A stretch of DNA of 64,000 nt from NCBI RefSeq assembly GCF_004122735.1, contig NZ_SDIF01000019.1:1-64000 (forward strand), in the 5' to 3' direction. The stretch comes from Streptomyces sioyaensis. GTDB lineage: Bacteria; Actinomycetota; Actinomycetes; Streptomycetales; Streptomycetaceae. A program made the position numbers and the translations under genes. Numbering within the stretch: the first letter of the stretch is position 1; each line of letters begins with the position of its first letter. Below are positions 7,778 to 16,936 of this stretch, one piece after another. The notes below the pieces were generated by a model. That model was not told the origin of the DNA. It ran no database searches and saw only the letters and a program-made list of their open reading frames with translations.

Positions 7778-9859
7778 ATGGCCCCCGATCCGATCATCCC
7801 GAGGTCCGAGTCCGAGCTCGGCAACAGACCCGAGACGTCGACCGGCACGACACGTCGTAGGTTCCTCCAGGGCACGGGGGGCGTCGCCGGGGCGCTGGTA
7901 CTCGGCGCGACCGCCGGGGCGGGCGGTGCGTACGCTGCTCCGCAGCCCGGGTACGTCTTGCCGAAGGGCTTCAAGGGCACCATGTCCGACCTGAAGCATG
8001 TCGTGATCCTGATGCAGGAGAACCGGTCCCTCGACCACTACTTCGGCACGTTCCCCGGCATACGCGGCTTCAACGACAAGCAGGCGCTGCGGTTCCAGGA
8101 CGGCACCACCGTCTTCCAGCAAAAGGACGGCAGCGGCAACATCGTCACCCCGCAGGTCGACGACGGAGCCTGGGGCAACGACCACGGAGCCTGGGGCGAC
8201 GTCGACCACCGCAAGTGGGACCTGTGGGTGCAGCACAACGGCGCCAGCTGCATGAACTACCACAGCGACGCCTACATGGGCTTCTACCACTCGGTCGCCG
8301 CGCAGTACACCGTCGCCGACCAGAACTTCTGCTCTGAGTTCGGGCCGACCGACCCCAACCGAAAGTACCTGTGGAGCGGTACCGCCAACAGCGAGACGGG
8401 CAACACCGATGAGTCCAACTACTCCCGTCCCTGGATCACGGTGGCCGAGCAGCTCCAGCAGGCCGGTATCGATTGGCGGCTCTACTCCGACAACAGCGGC
8501 AACGGGCGGCAGGGTTACATCAGCACCTGGGTCGGCGACTACGGCGACAACGAGCTGAAGTACTTCAAGGGGTTCGACCCGGAGGGGCTGAGCGCCGACG
8601 ACCCCAAGCTGCGGCCCGGCACCGGGCTGATCTGGCGCGGCAACGCCACGTACTACTCCGGCATGACCTCGCCGAACGACGACTCCGACGAGAACCTCGA
8701 CGCGGTCCTCAAAAACCTCCGTGACGCCTGCCGGCCAGGCTCGGAACACCCGCTGCCGGCAGTCTCCTGGATCGTGGCGCCGTACGGCTGGTCCGAGCAC
8801 CCGAGCGCGGACACCCTGCACGGCGAGCGCTACGTCAAGAAGTTGCTCGACATCCTGCAGAGCAATCCCGATATCTGGGACCACACCCTCTTCATTCTCA
8901 ACTACGACGAGAACGACGGGAAGTTCGACCACGTGCTGCCGCCATGGCCTGAGCCGGGCACGGCGCGCGAGTACGTCGGCGACTACCCGCTCGGCTTCGG
9001 TCCGCGGGTGCCGATGCTGCTGGTCTCGCCGTGGACCCGCGGAGGATACGTCGCCTCGGAAGTCTTCGACCACACCTCGACGATCAAGTTCCTGGAGATC
9101 TGGGCGACCCACCTCGGCAAGCCGTTCCGTTGCCCCAACATCAGCGACTGGCGGCGCTCGATCGCGGGCGATCTGACCAGCGCGCTCGACTTCGCCCACC
9201 CGCAACCGGGGCCCGCCACCTTCGCGGACCCGCTCGCCGAGCAGGCGGTGTCCATCGCCGCCCACCACATGAAAGCGCGCCCGCTGAGCTTCCATCCGCA
9301 CGCGACGATCTCGGAGGACCGCGCGTCGGGGACGGTCACCGCCAGGATGACCCTGACCGGCGGCCCGAAGGACAAAGCCCTGAGCTTTCAGGTCTTCCCC
9401 GACAAGTACCAGGCGTTCTCCAGCACGCCGTTCACCGTCACCGCGCGCAATCCGCGCGAGTACACCTGGGACGCCAAGGCCCACGACGGCAAGTACGCGT
9501 TCTCGATCTACTCCAACGACGGCTTTGTGCGCTCCTTCGCCGGCCAGGTCGCGCCCGCTGGAAAGAAGGAGGGCGGCCTCCCGCGCGTGGAAGTCGACCT
9601 GCTGAAGGGCGCGCGCACCACGCACGGTGCTCAGGTGGAGCTCACGCTGCACAACGACGGCACCAAGCCGGTGGACTACAAGCTCACCGCTCACGACTAC
9701 CTCGGCCGTACCCGGAAGGTCACGGTGGCCCACGGCGAGACGAAGGTCGTCATGTGGCCGACCCAGGAGGGCTACTACGACGTGGTGGTCACCGTCGACA
9801 CCGACACGACCTGGACGCAGCGCTACGCCGGCCGGATCGCCACTGCCGGAACGGACTGA
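7778..9859 (+). CDS. Tat-secreted phospholipase C (phosphoesterase family)
   Basis: The 693-residue protein begins with a twin-arginine signal (RRRFLQG followed by a hydrophobic stretch and AYA-AP cleavage region). The mature phosphoesterase domain opens with VVILMQENRSLDHYFGTFPG, whose Glu-Asn are metal/nucleophile region residues of bacterial non-haemolytic phospholipase C and acid phosphatase AcpA relatives. Further motifs are FCSEFGPTDPNRKYLWSGT and LNYDENDGKFDHVLPP. Two C-terminal repeat domains (about 480-690) match the extra domains of phosphocholine-specific enzymes. It probably hydrolyses phospholipids outside the cell. The ATG at 7778 is chosen because GAGGAG precedes it; an in-frame ATG lies 15 bases upstream. 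Confidence 0.93.
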   Translation: MAPDPIIPRSESELGNRPETSTGTTRRRFLQGTGGVAGALVLGATAGAGGAYAAPQPGYVLPKGFKGTMSDLKHVVILMQENRSLDHYFGTFPGIRGFNDKQALRFQDGTTVFQQKDGSGNIVTPQVDDGAWGNDHGAWGDVDHRKWDLWVQHNGASCMNYHSDAYMGFYHSVAAQYTVADQNFCSEFGPTDPNRKYLWSGTANSETGNTDESNYSRPWITVAEQLQQAGIDWRLYSDNSGNGRQGYISTWVGDYGDNELKYFKGFDPEGLSADDPKLRPGTGLIWRGNATYYSGMTSPNDDSDENLDAVLKNLRDACRPGSEHPLPAVSWIVAPYGWSEHPSADTLHGERYVKKLLDILQSNPDIWDHTLFILNYDENDGKFDHVLPPWPEPGTAREYVGDYPLGFGPRVPMLLVSPWTRGGYVASEVFDHTSTIKFLEIWATHLGKPFRCPNISDWRRSIAGDLTSALDFAHPQPGPATFADPLAEQAVSIAAHHMKARPLSFHPHATISEDRASGTVTARMTLTGGPKDKALSFQVFPDKYQAFSSTPFTVTARNPREYTWDAKAHDGKYAFSIYSNDGFVRSFAGQVAPAGKKEGGLPRVEVDLLKGARTTHGAQVELTLHNDGTKPVDYKLTAHDYLGRTRKVTVAHGETKVVMWPTQEGYYDVVVTVDTDTTWTQRYAGRIATAGTD

Positions 9860-10131
9860 TCGGCCAGGACATCCGTGGCGACGGCGGCCGCCCTGGCCGC
9901 CGTCGCCACGGTGCATCGGCGGCCCAAATGGGACCGTTCGGCGGGCTGACCGTGGCCAGGCCGTGTCGTTTGGATCACCGCGGGGCCGTTCCACCGGCAG
10001 CGTCAAATCGCCGCACGGTCGGCAGAAACAACCCTTCCGGGAGTGTGGCGGTCTTACCAGGCGTCATGCTCAGAGGGGCACCTGACGACGGCGGTGCAGT
10101 TCCTCCTGGCTCAGCCGGTCGTTGGCCCGAG

Positions 10132-10338
10132 ATGCCATCCGCTTCCGAACGTGATCCTCTGTTCGAGTGGGCGGTGGAGGCACTGTGGTCCGAAGGCGCA
10201 TCGGCGGTCTGGCCACTGTGCCCGACACACCCGGACACGCATCCGCTGACGGCGACGGTGCGCACGGACGTGGCGGTATGGGTATGCCCGAAGACGGGAA
10301 CGGCAGTGGCACGGATCGGGGAACTGCAGACCCCATAG
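10132..10338 (+). CDS. Small conserved-looking hypothetical protein
   Basis: This 68-residue ORF reads DPLFEWAVEALWSEGASAVW, then PLCPTHPDTHPLTATV and WVCPKTGTAVARIGEL. The spaced CP pairs (LCP-x-HP and WVCP-x-TG) look like a small zinc-ribbon-like or structural motif, and the composition is protein-like rather than a GC-rich shadow frame. No function is recognised. The ATG at 10132 lacks a strong ribosome site; an in-frame ATG at 10066 is an alternative. The preceding bases 9860-10131 hold nothing else supportable. Confidence 0.5.
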   Translation: MPSASERDPLFEWAVEALWSEGASAVWPLCPTHPDTHPLTATVRTDVAVWVCPKTGTAVARIGELQTP

Positions 10339-10383
10339 GGCGGGCTTGATTCCCCCCAGAGGCCTGAGCGGCGCCCATGACAC

Positions 10384-10414
10384 CCGCCCGCCGGGGCCGG
10401 AGCCCGGCGGGCGG
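10384..10414. terminator. Bidirectional hairpin terminator
   Basis: A 12-bp perfect inverted repeat (10384-10395 with 10403-10414, 7-base loop) sits between the converging small ORF ending at 10338 and the Rieske gene ending at 10431. It suits termination from both sides. Confidence 0.65.
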
Positions 10415-10430
10415 CTGGGCGGCCGTGCCG

Positions 10431-11015
10431 TCAGCCGAGGGTGACCGACCCGCCCTTGACGTCCACCTTGGCGGGGGCCAGTGCCTTGGTGGCGGGGCCC
10501 TTCTTCACGCTGCCGTCGTTGATGTCGAACTTGCTGCCGTGGCACATGCAGTTGATCGTGCCGCCGGAGACCTCGCCGACGACGCAGCCCGCGTGGGTGC
10601 AGATCGCGGAGAACGCCTTGATCTCGCCGTCCTGCGGCTGGGTGACGACCACCTTCTCGGCCTTGAAGATCTTGCCGCCGCCCTTGGGGATCTCCGAGGT
10701 CTTGGCGAGTGTGCTGCCGCTCTCGGCACCGCTGCCGCTGCCCCCGCCGCTCGCCCCCGAGGACGACTGCTCGCCGGCCGCGCTCTTGGAGTCGCCGCTG
10801 CCCGCGTCCATCTTGCTGCCGCCGCAGGCCGCGAGGGCCGCCGTCAGTCCGGCCGCGCCGACCGCCGCGACGACGGCCCGCCGTCCCGCCCCGCGCTCCG
10901 CCGCCGGGCCGGTCTCCTGCGTCGCCGGGCCGTTCTCCTGCGTCGCCGGGCCGGTCTCCTGCGCCGCGGTCATCGCTGCGGTCTCCGTCCGCTCCGACGC
11001 TGCCTGTCGAGCCAT
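10431..11015 (-). CDS. Rieske [2Fe-2S] lipoprotein
   Basis: The 194-residue protein carries a C-terminal Rieske domain with the paired ligand motifs CTHAGC and CMCHGS, which bind a [2Fe-2S] cluster through two Cys and two His. Upstream is an arginine-pair hydrophobic segment ending in the lipobox LAAC (Tat-like lipoprotein signal), so the protein is probably anchored outside the membrane by a lipid. A low-complexity Ser/Gly linker connects the anchor to the Rieske domain. Before the signal lies a three-fold QETGPAT-type repeat. The ATG at 11015 follows GGAGG; an upstream in-frame ATG at 11084 has no such site. The redox partner is not in the neighbourhood. Confidence 0.9.
   Translation of the reverse strand: MARQAASERTETAAMTAAQETGPATQENGPATQETGPAAERGAGRRAVVAAVGAAGLTAALAACGGSKMDAGSGDSKSAAGEQSSSGASGGGSGSGAESGSTLAKTSEIPKGGGKIFKAEKVVVTQPQDGEIKAFSAICTHAGCVVGEVSGGTINCMCHGSKFDINDGSVKKGPATKALAPAKVDVKGGSVTLG
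10903..10965. repeat. Three 21-bp tandem repeats inside the Rieske gene
   Basis: Units at 10903-10923, 10924-10944 and 10945-10965 differ by one or two bases and encode a repeated heptapeptide of the QETGPAT type in the N-terminal tail before the signal segment. Such repeats can change copy number by slippage without breaking the frame. Confidence 0.85.
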
Positions 11016-11144
11016 GGTGTGCCTCCGGTTCTTGGTGGTGCCTTCGGTGCGCGCTCTGCTCCATGGGCGTTGCACAGGGTCCATACGGAGGGTCGGCCCG
11101 GGGTGTTCAACGCGGATGCGTTCCTTTTGCTGAGGTACGAAGGT

Positions 11145-13301
11145 TCAGCTCGCTGAGGTACCAGGGCCCAGCGCGTCGCGCAGAAAGTCCCGCTGGAAGA
11201 ACAGCAGCTGCTCGTTGACCGCGTCATCGGCCGGCAGGTGGGTGGCGCCGGGGAGCGGCAGCACGCTGTGCGGCTTGCCCGCCGCGAGCAGCTCCGCCGA
11301 GAAGCGCAGGGTGTGCGCGGCGGCCACATTGTCGTCCGCGAGCCCGTGGACCAGCAGCAGCGGGCGGCTCAGCAGATGGCCGTGGCCGATCAGGGAGCAG
11401 CGCGCATAATTCTCCGGCTGCTCATCGGGGTGGCCCAGGAACCGCTCCTTCCAGTGGGTGTCGTACATCCGCATGTCGGTGGGCGGCGCGCCGGCGACCG
11501 CCGCGTGGAAGACCTCGGGGTGGTGCAGCACCGCGCCCGCGGCAAGGAACCCGCCGAAGGACCAGCCACGGATCGCCACCCGCGCCAGGTCCAGGTCACC
11601 GCAGCGCGCCGCGGCCGCCCGCAGCGCGTCGATCTGGTCCTCCAGGGCGGGCGTGAGCTGGTCGCCGTGGATGGTCTTCTCCCAGGCCGGGCCCCGGTTC
11701 GGTGTCCCGCGGCCGTCGACGACCAGCACCGCGAACCCCTGCTCGGCGAACCACTGGGACACACAGGTGAACCATCCGCGGTCGCGCCCCACCTGCTGCG
11801 CTCCCGGCCCCCCGTACGGGTCGAGCAGCACCGGCAGTTTCCCGGTGCCCTCCTCGTGCCATGACGGCAGGAAGAGCGCGCCGCGCAACTGCCGTTCGCC
11901 GAGGGTGAGATGGCGGGGCCGCGGGGTGACCGACGGCTCCTCGGCGAGTGAGCGGATGACCTGGTACGGCGCATCCGTCCCCGTCCCCGTCCCCGTCCCC
12001 GTGCCGGCCGCCGGTTCCCGTAGGACGCGGGCTTCGTCGCCCCGTGGCGTCACCCCGGCCAGGACGACCGTGCCACCACGCCCCACGCCGGTGAACCGGC
12101 CGGGCCCGCGGCTCAGCCGCCGGTTGCCGCGGCCCGGTTCATGGCGCCACACGTGGGTCTCCAGCGGGTCCTCGCTCGCCGTGAACAGCACCTGCTCGCC
12201 CTCGACCCCGAGGACCTCGCACAGCTGCAGCCCCCTGGGGGTGACCCGCCGGCCGCCGACGGCCAGATACCGGGTGTCGCCGTCGTCCTCGGGGAGCACC
12301 AGGGCACCCGACGCCGTACGGGCGGGGGTGCCGTGGACGATCTCCACCCACGCGGGATCGGTCCGCTCGTGCAGCAGCTCGGTGGCGCCGGTCGCCGGAT
12401 CGACCCTGAGCATCCGCAGTATGCGCTGGTCACGGCTCTGTACGGTGAGGAACGGGCCCTGTGCGTCCCAGCCGGCGGCGACGAGGTACTCATAGGCCCT
12501 GCGGTCCCACTGCACGTCGATCCGCCCGCCCTCCAGGGAGTGGAGCTGAACAGTGACCTCCGCGTTGGGGGTGCCTGCCGCCGGGTAGGGAACCGCCCGC
12601 GGCGGCTTCGTCGGGTCGGCCGGATCCGATGTGTAACGCCGTTCCACGGGGGCGGTGTCGACCCTGGCCACCAGGAGGTGGCGACTGTCCGGCGCCCACC
12701 AGTAGCCGCGCATCCGGTGCATGGACTCCGCGGCGACATATTCGGCGAGCCCGTAGGAGACGTCCGGACCCTCGGCGCGGGCCAGCTGCCGGTCGGCACC
12801 GGCCAGATCCACGACGTGCAGGCAGCGACGGCTCACATAGGCGACGTGCCGGCCGTCGGGGGAGGGGCGGGGGTCGACCACCGGCCCCGCCGCGGGGACG
12901 GAGAACGGCGCGCCACCGTCGGTACGCACCGCCCACAGGGCCCCGGACAGGGCGAACGCGACCAGGCGGGCCGCGTCGTCGGTCGCGTACGACACCACGC
13001 CCACCGAGCGCTCCCGGGCGCGCTCCCGGCGCAGCCGCTCCTCCTCGGGGACCTCCCCGGAACCGTTCCCCACCAGGAGCGCCGGATCGGCCAGCAGCTG
13101 TTCCTTGCCGTCCTCGTACTGCCACAGCCGGCCCACGGGATCGGTGCCCGAGCCCGTACGGACGAAGAGCACCCGGGAGCCGTCGGGGGAGACGGTGAAC
13201 TGCCGGGGCACTCCGAGGGAGAAGCGACGGGTACGGGCGAACTGGCGGGGAAACGCAGCAGAGTTCACGGTGTGCTCGACGTTCCGGGCACTGCTGTCCA
13301 A
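11145..13301 (-). CDS. S9 family prolyl oligopeptidase (DPP IV-like)
   Basis: The 718-residue enzyme has an N-terminal beta-propeller (WD-like repeats such as FTVSPDGSRVLFV and PRPSPDGRHVAYVS) and a C-terminal alpha/beta hydrolase domain. The latter contains the nucleophile elbow RGWSFGGFLAAG, with the Asp and His of the triad in HGLADDNV and GATHLP. This is the dipeptidyl-peptidase IV/acylaminoacyl-peptidase pattern; no signal peptide is visible, so it is probably cytoplasmic. The TTG at 13301 is preferred because GGAGGA lies 7 bases upstream; a GTG at 13268 is the alternative. The reading frame stays open farther upstream but without protein-like sequence. Confidence 0.9.
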   Translation of the reverse strand: MDSSARNVEHTVNSAAFPRQFARTRRFSLGVPRQFTVSPDGSRVLFVRTGSGTDPVGRLWQYEDGKEQLLADPALLVGNGSGEVPEEERLRRERARERSVGVVSYATDDAARLVAFALSGALWAVRTDGGAPFSVPAAGPVVDPRPSPDGRHVAYVSRRCLHVVDLAGADRQLARAEGPDVSYGLAEYVAAESMHRMRGYWWAPDSRHLLVARVDTAPVERRYTSDPADPTKPPRAVPYPAAGTPNAEVTVQLHSLEGGRIDVQWDRRAYEYLVAAGWDAQGPFLTVQSRDQRILRMLRVDPATGATELLHERTDPAWVEIVHGTPARTASGALVLPEDDGDTRYLAVGGRRVTPRGLQLCEVLGVEGEQVLFTASEDPLETHVWRHEPGRGNRRLSRGPGRFTGVGRGGTVVLAGVTPRGDEARVLREPAAGTGTGTGTGTDAPYQVIRSLAEEPSVTPRPRHLTLGERQLRGALFLPSWHEEGTGKLPVLLDPYGGPGAQQVGRDRGWFTCVSQWFAEQGFAVLVVDGRGTPNRGPAWEKTIHGDQLTPALEDQIDALRAAAARCGDLDLARVAIRGWSFGGFLAAGAVLHHPEVFHAAVAGAPPTDMRMYDTHWKERFLGHPDEQPENYARCSLIGHGHLLSRPLLLVHGLADDNVAAAHTLRFSAELLAAGKPHSVLPLPGATHLPADDAVNEQLLFFQRDFLRDALGPGTSAS
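11977..12000. repeat. Hexanucleotide repeat in the S9 peptidase gene
   Basis: Four perfect GTCCCC units encode a Gly-Thr run in a surface loop of the peptidase propeller region. Unit loss or gain would keep the frame. Confidence 0.85.
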
Positions 13302-14013
13302 GGTGCTGTCCTCCGGGGGTGCGGGCGACCCGGACGGTGCCGGTCCGGGGATGACGATCTCTGAAGAGAAACTAGGCACACCGAAGACGTCTGCGGAAGA
13401 CCCACCCGCGACGTGCGGCGTCGCGACGTGCTGCTTCGCGACGTCCGGCCGCCGCGACGGACAGCGGGATCGGCGCCGGGGTCCCGACGGGGCCAATCCC
13501 GCAGGCCTGCGCTTTACCGCCAATTGACCGCAGCGGAATCCGGTATCCGGCATCGGGCGTCCGACATCCGCTATCCAGCATCGGGCTTCGGGCGTCCGGC
13601 ATCGCGTCTCGCCGAAATCCAGGAAAGTGTTCTGCTGCAAAGGAAGTCGGACCGACTCGTACGTCGGCGTTCCGTTTCGTCGATGCCCGGCCGCCCATGC
13701 CTCGTTTTCCCCGCCAGACGCGCTGGTATTGCCCTGGGCGCTGCCTTTGCCCAACGCACTGGCAATGTCCTATGCGTGGCCGTCGTTTCTGTATCCCTTT
13801 GCGGTGGGAACGGTGGCGCGCCGCGCAGAATGCAGCAGGGAGGACAGAGAGGACAGGGGGACGGGGAGGACAGTGATGACCCAAAGTCATTGTGGGGTCA
13901 CATTGCGAAGTTGTTTCCCGTGCCGTATCGCGTCCTGAAATGGTTCGTCTGCCGGACCGGACGGAACTGCCCTACAATCTCCGGACACCTCCGCCGGCCG
14001 TCTGGTTATTCCC
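13302..14013. other. Long non-coding interval upstream of S9 peptidase and histidine kinase
   Basis: About 710 bases between divergent genes with no supportable ORF. Bases 13535-13610 contain several short degenerate copies of sequences like ATCCGGCATCGGGCGTCCG, a cryptic repeat patch. AT content is locally higher around 13620-13800 and 13900-13990, so promoters for both genes probably lie here, but no clear -35/-10 pair is claimed. Confidence 0.5.
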
Positions 14014-15765
14014 GTGACCCTTGAGAAAAGCTCCGCACCGTTCACCGAAACCACGGAGAAGTCACCTTCCCATTCCGTGATTTCGGGGGAGGCGTCCGCG
14101 CCGAACGGCCTGCGGAGCCGGGTGCGGACACTGTGCCGGATGCGCCCGTGGTACACCGTGGTCCTCGATGTGGTGATCGCGCTGGGCTGTGCCCTGCTGG
14201 ATCCCCAGATCCGGGAAGGCTTCGCGCCGGGGGAGATCTACAGTCCGCTGTCGCCGTCCCTGTCCGGCTGGCTGACGGCAGCGGCGGGCCTGCTCCTGCT
14301 GTTCCGGCGCCGCTTTCCGGTGGCGGTGGCCGCCGTGGTGACCGGCGGACTGCTGCTGGGGACCGGGTCCGTCCTGACGGTCTCCGTCGCGTACTACTCG
14401 CTCGCCCGCCATACCCGGCAGCTCCGCACCGCGGGAATCGCCGCATCCCTCGGGCTGGTCACCGTCCTCGCCATCGCCGTGGTCCACCTTCAGCGTCTGG
14501 CCCCCCGCCACGGAATGGGGGCGTCGTACCAGGGGGTGATGCTGATCGTGGTGCTGCTGGCCGCCGTCATCCTGCCGGTACTCGCCGGACTCCGTTCCCT
14601 GAGCCGGCACCCGGGCTGGTGGGAGAGCCGGCGGGCGATGCTGTTCGACGTCTTCCTGGTGCTGCTGTTCCCCCTGGCCAACCCACCGGCGGTCTTCACC
14701 TCGAATGCGGTCAACCACGACACGCTGCTGCTGCCGGTGCCGGTGTTCGCCGCGCTGGTGCCGCTGGCGGGCCTGACCCTCGTCCTGCGGCGCCGCTACC
14801 CCGCGGGGGTGGCGCTGGCCGCCATCGCGCTGCTGCCGCTGGTCCTGCCGGCGCTCAGCACGCTGCCGGTCGCTCTGTACACGGTGGCCAAATACGGGCG
14901 CTCCCGCCGCCAATTGCTGATGATCTCCGGGGCGGCAGCGGCCATGCTCCTCGGCTGGGCGTACTCCACGAACCTGCGGGTGGTCACCCCCCTGGTGATG
15001 GTCCTGCTGGTGTCCATGGTCGTGGTGCCGGTGCTGCTCGGCATGTACCGCGGCGCCAAGCAGAGCCTGCTGGTGAACCTGCGGGAACGGGCCGAGCGCC
15101 TGGAACGCGAGCAGCACCTCAAGGAAGCGCAGGCCCGGATGCAGGAACGGGCCCGGATCGCCCGCGAGATGCACGATGTGGTCTCGCACCGGGTGAGCCT
15201 GATGGTGGTGCACGCCGGCGCGCTGGAAGCCGGGGCCGGCGGGGACAACGAGGTCGCCCGGAAGACGGGCGCACTGATCGGCCAGATGGGCCGCCAGGCC
15301 CTCAACGAACTGCGCGACGTACTGAACGTGCTGCGGATGGACGGCGCGGACGACCAGCACCCGGCACCGTCACTTCCGACGCTCGACGACGTCACCACCC
15401 TGGTCGAGGAGTCGCGCAGCACCGGGACCCCGATCGGCCTCGACATCAACGGCGACCCCCGTACGCTGCCCGCCGACCTCAGCGGCGCCCTGTACCGCCT
15501 CGTCCAGGAGGGACTGACCAACGCCGCCAAGCACGCCTCCGGGGCCCCGGTCCGCGTCGAGGTGCGCTACCTCACCGACGCGGTGCGGGTACGGGTGGAG
15601 AACGACGCCCCGCACGGCCCGTCCGGCACGGAACTGCCCAGCGGCGGCCGCGGACTCGTCGGCCTGGGTGAACGCGTCACCGCCCTCGGCGGCACCTTCA
15701 CGTCCGGGGGCCGGCCGGACGGCGGCTTCGCCATCGAGGCCACGGTCCCGCTCGCCGGCCGCTGA
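14014..15765 (+). CDS. NarL-type sensor histidine kinase, orphan
   Basis: The 583-residue protein has an unusually large membrane part, with about ten hydrophobic segments between residues 45 and 350. It is followed by a dimerisation/phosphoacceptor domain (ARIAREMHDVVSHRVSLMVVHAG, phospho-His in EMHD) and an intact HATPase_c domain (N box EGLTNAAKHA, glycine region GRGLVGLGERV). This is the HisKA_3 class that partners NarL/LuxR-type response regulators. No response regulator lies beside it; the next gene is a convergent MarR gene. The start is a GTG at 14014. The ligand is unknown. Confidence 0.9.
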   Translation: MTLEKSSAPFTETTEKSPSHSVISGEASAPNGLRSRVRTLCRMRPWYTVVLDVVIALGCALLDPQIREGFAPGEIYSPLSPSLSGWLTAAAGLLLLFRRRFPVAVAAVVTGGLLLGTGSVLTVSVAYYSLARHTRQLRTAGIAASLGLVTVLAIAVVHLQRLAPRHGMGASYQGVMLIVVLLAAVILPVLAGLRSLSRHPGWWESRRAMLFDVFLVLLFPLANPPAVFTSNAVNHDTLLLPVPVFAALVPLAGLTLVLRRRYPAGVALAAIALLPLVLPALSTLPVALYTVAKYGRSRRQLLMISGAAAAMLLGWAYSTNLRVVTPLVMVLLVSMVVVPVLLGMYRGAKQSLLVNLRERAERLEREQHLKEAQARMQERARIAREMHDVVSHRVSLMVVHAGALEAGAGGDNEVARKTGALIGQMGRQALNELRDVLNVLRMDGADDQHPAPSLPTLDDVTTLVEESRSTGTPIGLDINGDPRTLPADLSGALYRLVQEGLTNAAKHASGAPVRVEVRYLTDAVRVRVENDAPHGPSGTELPSGGRGLVGLGERVTALGGTFTSGGRPDGGFAIEATVPLAGR

Positions 15766-15859
15766 GCGGGACCCGTTCCCGCCCGCGCCCGCAACTGTCC
15801 TTACGCCTCCGGACGAGACCGTCCACCCCGCACCTCACCTCACCTCACCTCAGCCGGCC

Positions 15860-15899
15860 CGGCCGAGCCGGCCGCAGCGTGCGGGGTGCGGCTCGGCCG
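15860..15899. terminator. Bidirectional hairpin terminator
   Basis: A 10-bp outer stem (15860-15869 with 15890-15899) encloses a second small stem, between the histidine kinase (ends 15765) and the converging MarR gene (ends 15932). A CCTCA pentanucleotide tandem run precedes it near 15833-15851. Confidence 0.65.
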
Positions 15900-15931
15900 T
15901 ACGTTCACCTGGCGGGACTGCCCGAATGCGC

Positions 15932-16444
15932 TCATTTCTTGGGGCGCAGCCGGTCCACCGTTCCTGTGACGAGGGGGTGATCGGGGTCGATGGCGCCGAC
16001 GATGCGGCGCCCGATCGCGGTCAGCTGGCGGACCTGTGCCCTGGTGAGCGCATCGAAGACGGAGGCGCGCACCGTCTCCACGTGTCCCGGGGCGGCCGCG
16101 GCCACTCTGTCGTAGCCCTCGTCGTTGAGGGTGGCCACGGTGTAGCGGCCATCGGTGGGATCAGGGCTGCGGCGTACCCAGCCGCGCTTCTCCAGTCGTC
16201 CGACGACCTGGGACAGCCGGGGGAGGGAGCCCTCGACGAAGGCGGCCAGCTCGCTCATCCGCAGCGTTCGTTCGGGGGCCAGGGACAGCCCGGCCATCAC
16301 CTGGTACTCGAAGTGGCTCACACCGGCGTCGCGCTGGAGCTGTGAGTCCAGCGCCGCGGGCAGCCGCATCAGCACACTGACCAGCGCGATCCACGCCTGA
16401 TCTTCTTCGTCGTCCAGCCAGCGAGGCTCCTGCGCGTTCTCCAT
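15932..16444 (-). CDS. MarR-family transcriptional regulator
   Basis: The 170-residue winged-helix regulator shows the MarR layout: dimerisation helices at both ends, recognition helix in LRMSELAAFVEGSLPRLSQV, and the wing GWVRRSPDPTDGRYTVATL with the conserved D-x-R turn. The ATG at 16444 is preferred; an in-frame ATG at 16498 would extend the protein through the palindromic operator region. It is divergent from the DoxX-like gene, and the shared intergenic region contains matching palindromes, so it probably represses both genes and responds to a small phenolic or oxidative signal, as MarR proteins often do. Confidence 0.9.
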   Translation of the reverse strand: MENAQEPRWLDDEEDQAWIALVSVLMRLPAALDSQLQRDAGVSHFEYQVMAGLSLAPERTLRMSELAAFVEGSLPRLSQVVGRLEKRGWVRRSPDPTDGRYTVATLNDEGYDRVAAAAPGHVETVRASVFDALTRAQVRQLTAIGRRIVGAIDPDHPLVTGTVDRLRPKK

Positions 16445-16457
16445 GTCCGCGAGTATA

Positions 16458-16539
16458 ACTTCACGCGTTAAGTGATCAACACTCCGCATCACTTGCATCT
16501 TTAAGTGATCGCACTCTAGTCTTCAGTTAAAGCTTGAAG
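16458..16539. promoter_or_regulatory. Cluster of MarR-type palindromic operators
   Basis: Three inverted repeats occur in 82 bases between the divergent MarR and DoxX genes: 16458-16473 (ACTTCACGCGTTAAGT), 16488-16509 (ATCACTT, 8 bases, AAGTGAT, perfect arms) and 16521-16539 (CTTCA arms with TGAAG). A direct repeat, TTAAGTGATC, occurs at 16468 and again at 16501, 33 bases (three helical turns) apart. The shared AAGTGA half-site suggests one dimeric regulator binding repeatedly. Confidence 0.6.
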
Positions 16540-16561
16540 TCATCGAAGGGTGCTGAGTAGC

Positions 16562-16936
16562 ATGAACATGGTGTTGTGGGGCCTCGCGGGTGTGCTCGCT
16601 GTGGCGTTCCTTGCGGCCGGGGCGATGAAGCTGTCCCAGCCGAAGGAGAAGCTGGTGGCCTCGGGTATGGGCTGGGCCGGGGACATGAGTGCCGGGACGG
16701 TGAAGCTGATCGGGGCCATGGAGGTACTGGCCGCGGTCGGGCTTACCGTGCCGGCGCTGTCCGGCATCGCTCCGGTGCTGGTGCCGCTGGCCGCGCTCGG
16801 TCTCGTGCTGGTCATGGTCGGGGGCGTGGTGGTGCATGCCCGCCGCAGCGAGACGCAGATGATCATCGTGGACGTGGCGCTGCTCGCCTTCGCAGCCGTC
16901 GTGGTGTGGGGCCGGTTCGGCCCGTACTCCTTCTAG
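16562..16936 (+). CDS. DoxX-like membrane protein
   Basis: A 124-residue protein with four transmembrane segments. It starts VLWGLAGVLAVAFLAAGAMKL, contains KLIGAMEVLAAVGL and ends with a short polar tail, the DoxX_2 pattern. Actinobacterial members are linked to quinone or thiosulfate redox chemistry and to oxidative or xenobiotic stress, usually next to a MarR or HxlR regulator as here. The ATG at 16562 follows a GAAGGG site; a GTG at 16550 is an alternative. Confidence 0.85.
   Translation: MNMVLWGLAGVLAVAFLAAGAMKLSQPKEKLVASGMGWAGDMSAGTVKLIGAMEVLAAVGLTVPALSGIAPVLVPLAALGLVLVMVGGVVVHARRSETQMIIVDVALLAFAAVVVWGRFGPYSF

Noticed and set aside
7733..10006. 757-residue minus-strand frame opposite the phospholipase C
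   Set aside because: Composition (HRLGA, GVVV, RDLP) is that of an antisense frame; the plus strand has signal peptide and clear motifs.
11977..12000. GTCCCC run considered as a regulatory element
   Set aside because: It is in frame inside the S9 peptidase and best read as a coding microsatellite.
13413..14024. Plus-strand frame in the S9/histidine kinase interval
   Set aside because: Arg/Ser/Pro-rich without ribosome site or motif; considered non-coding.
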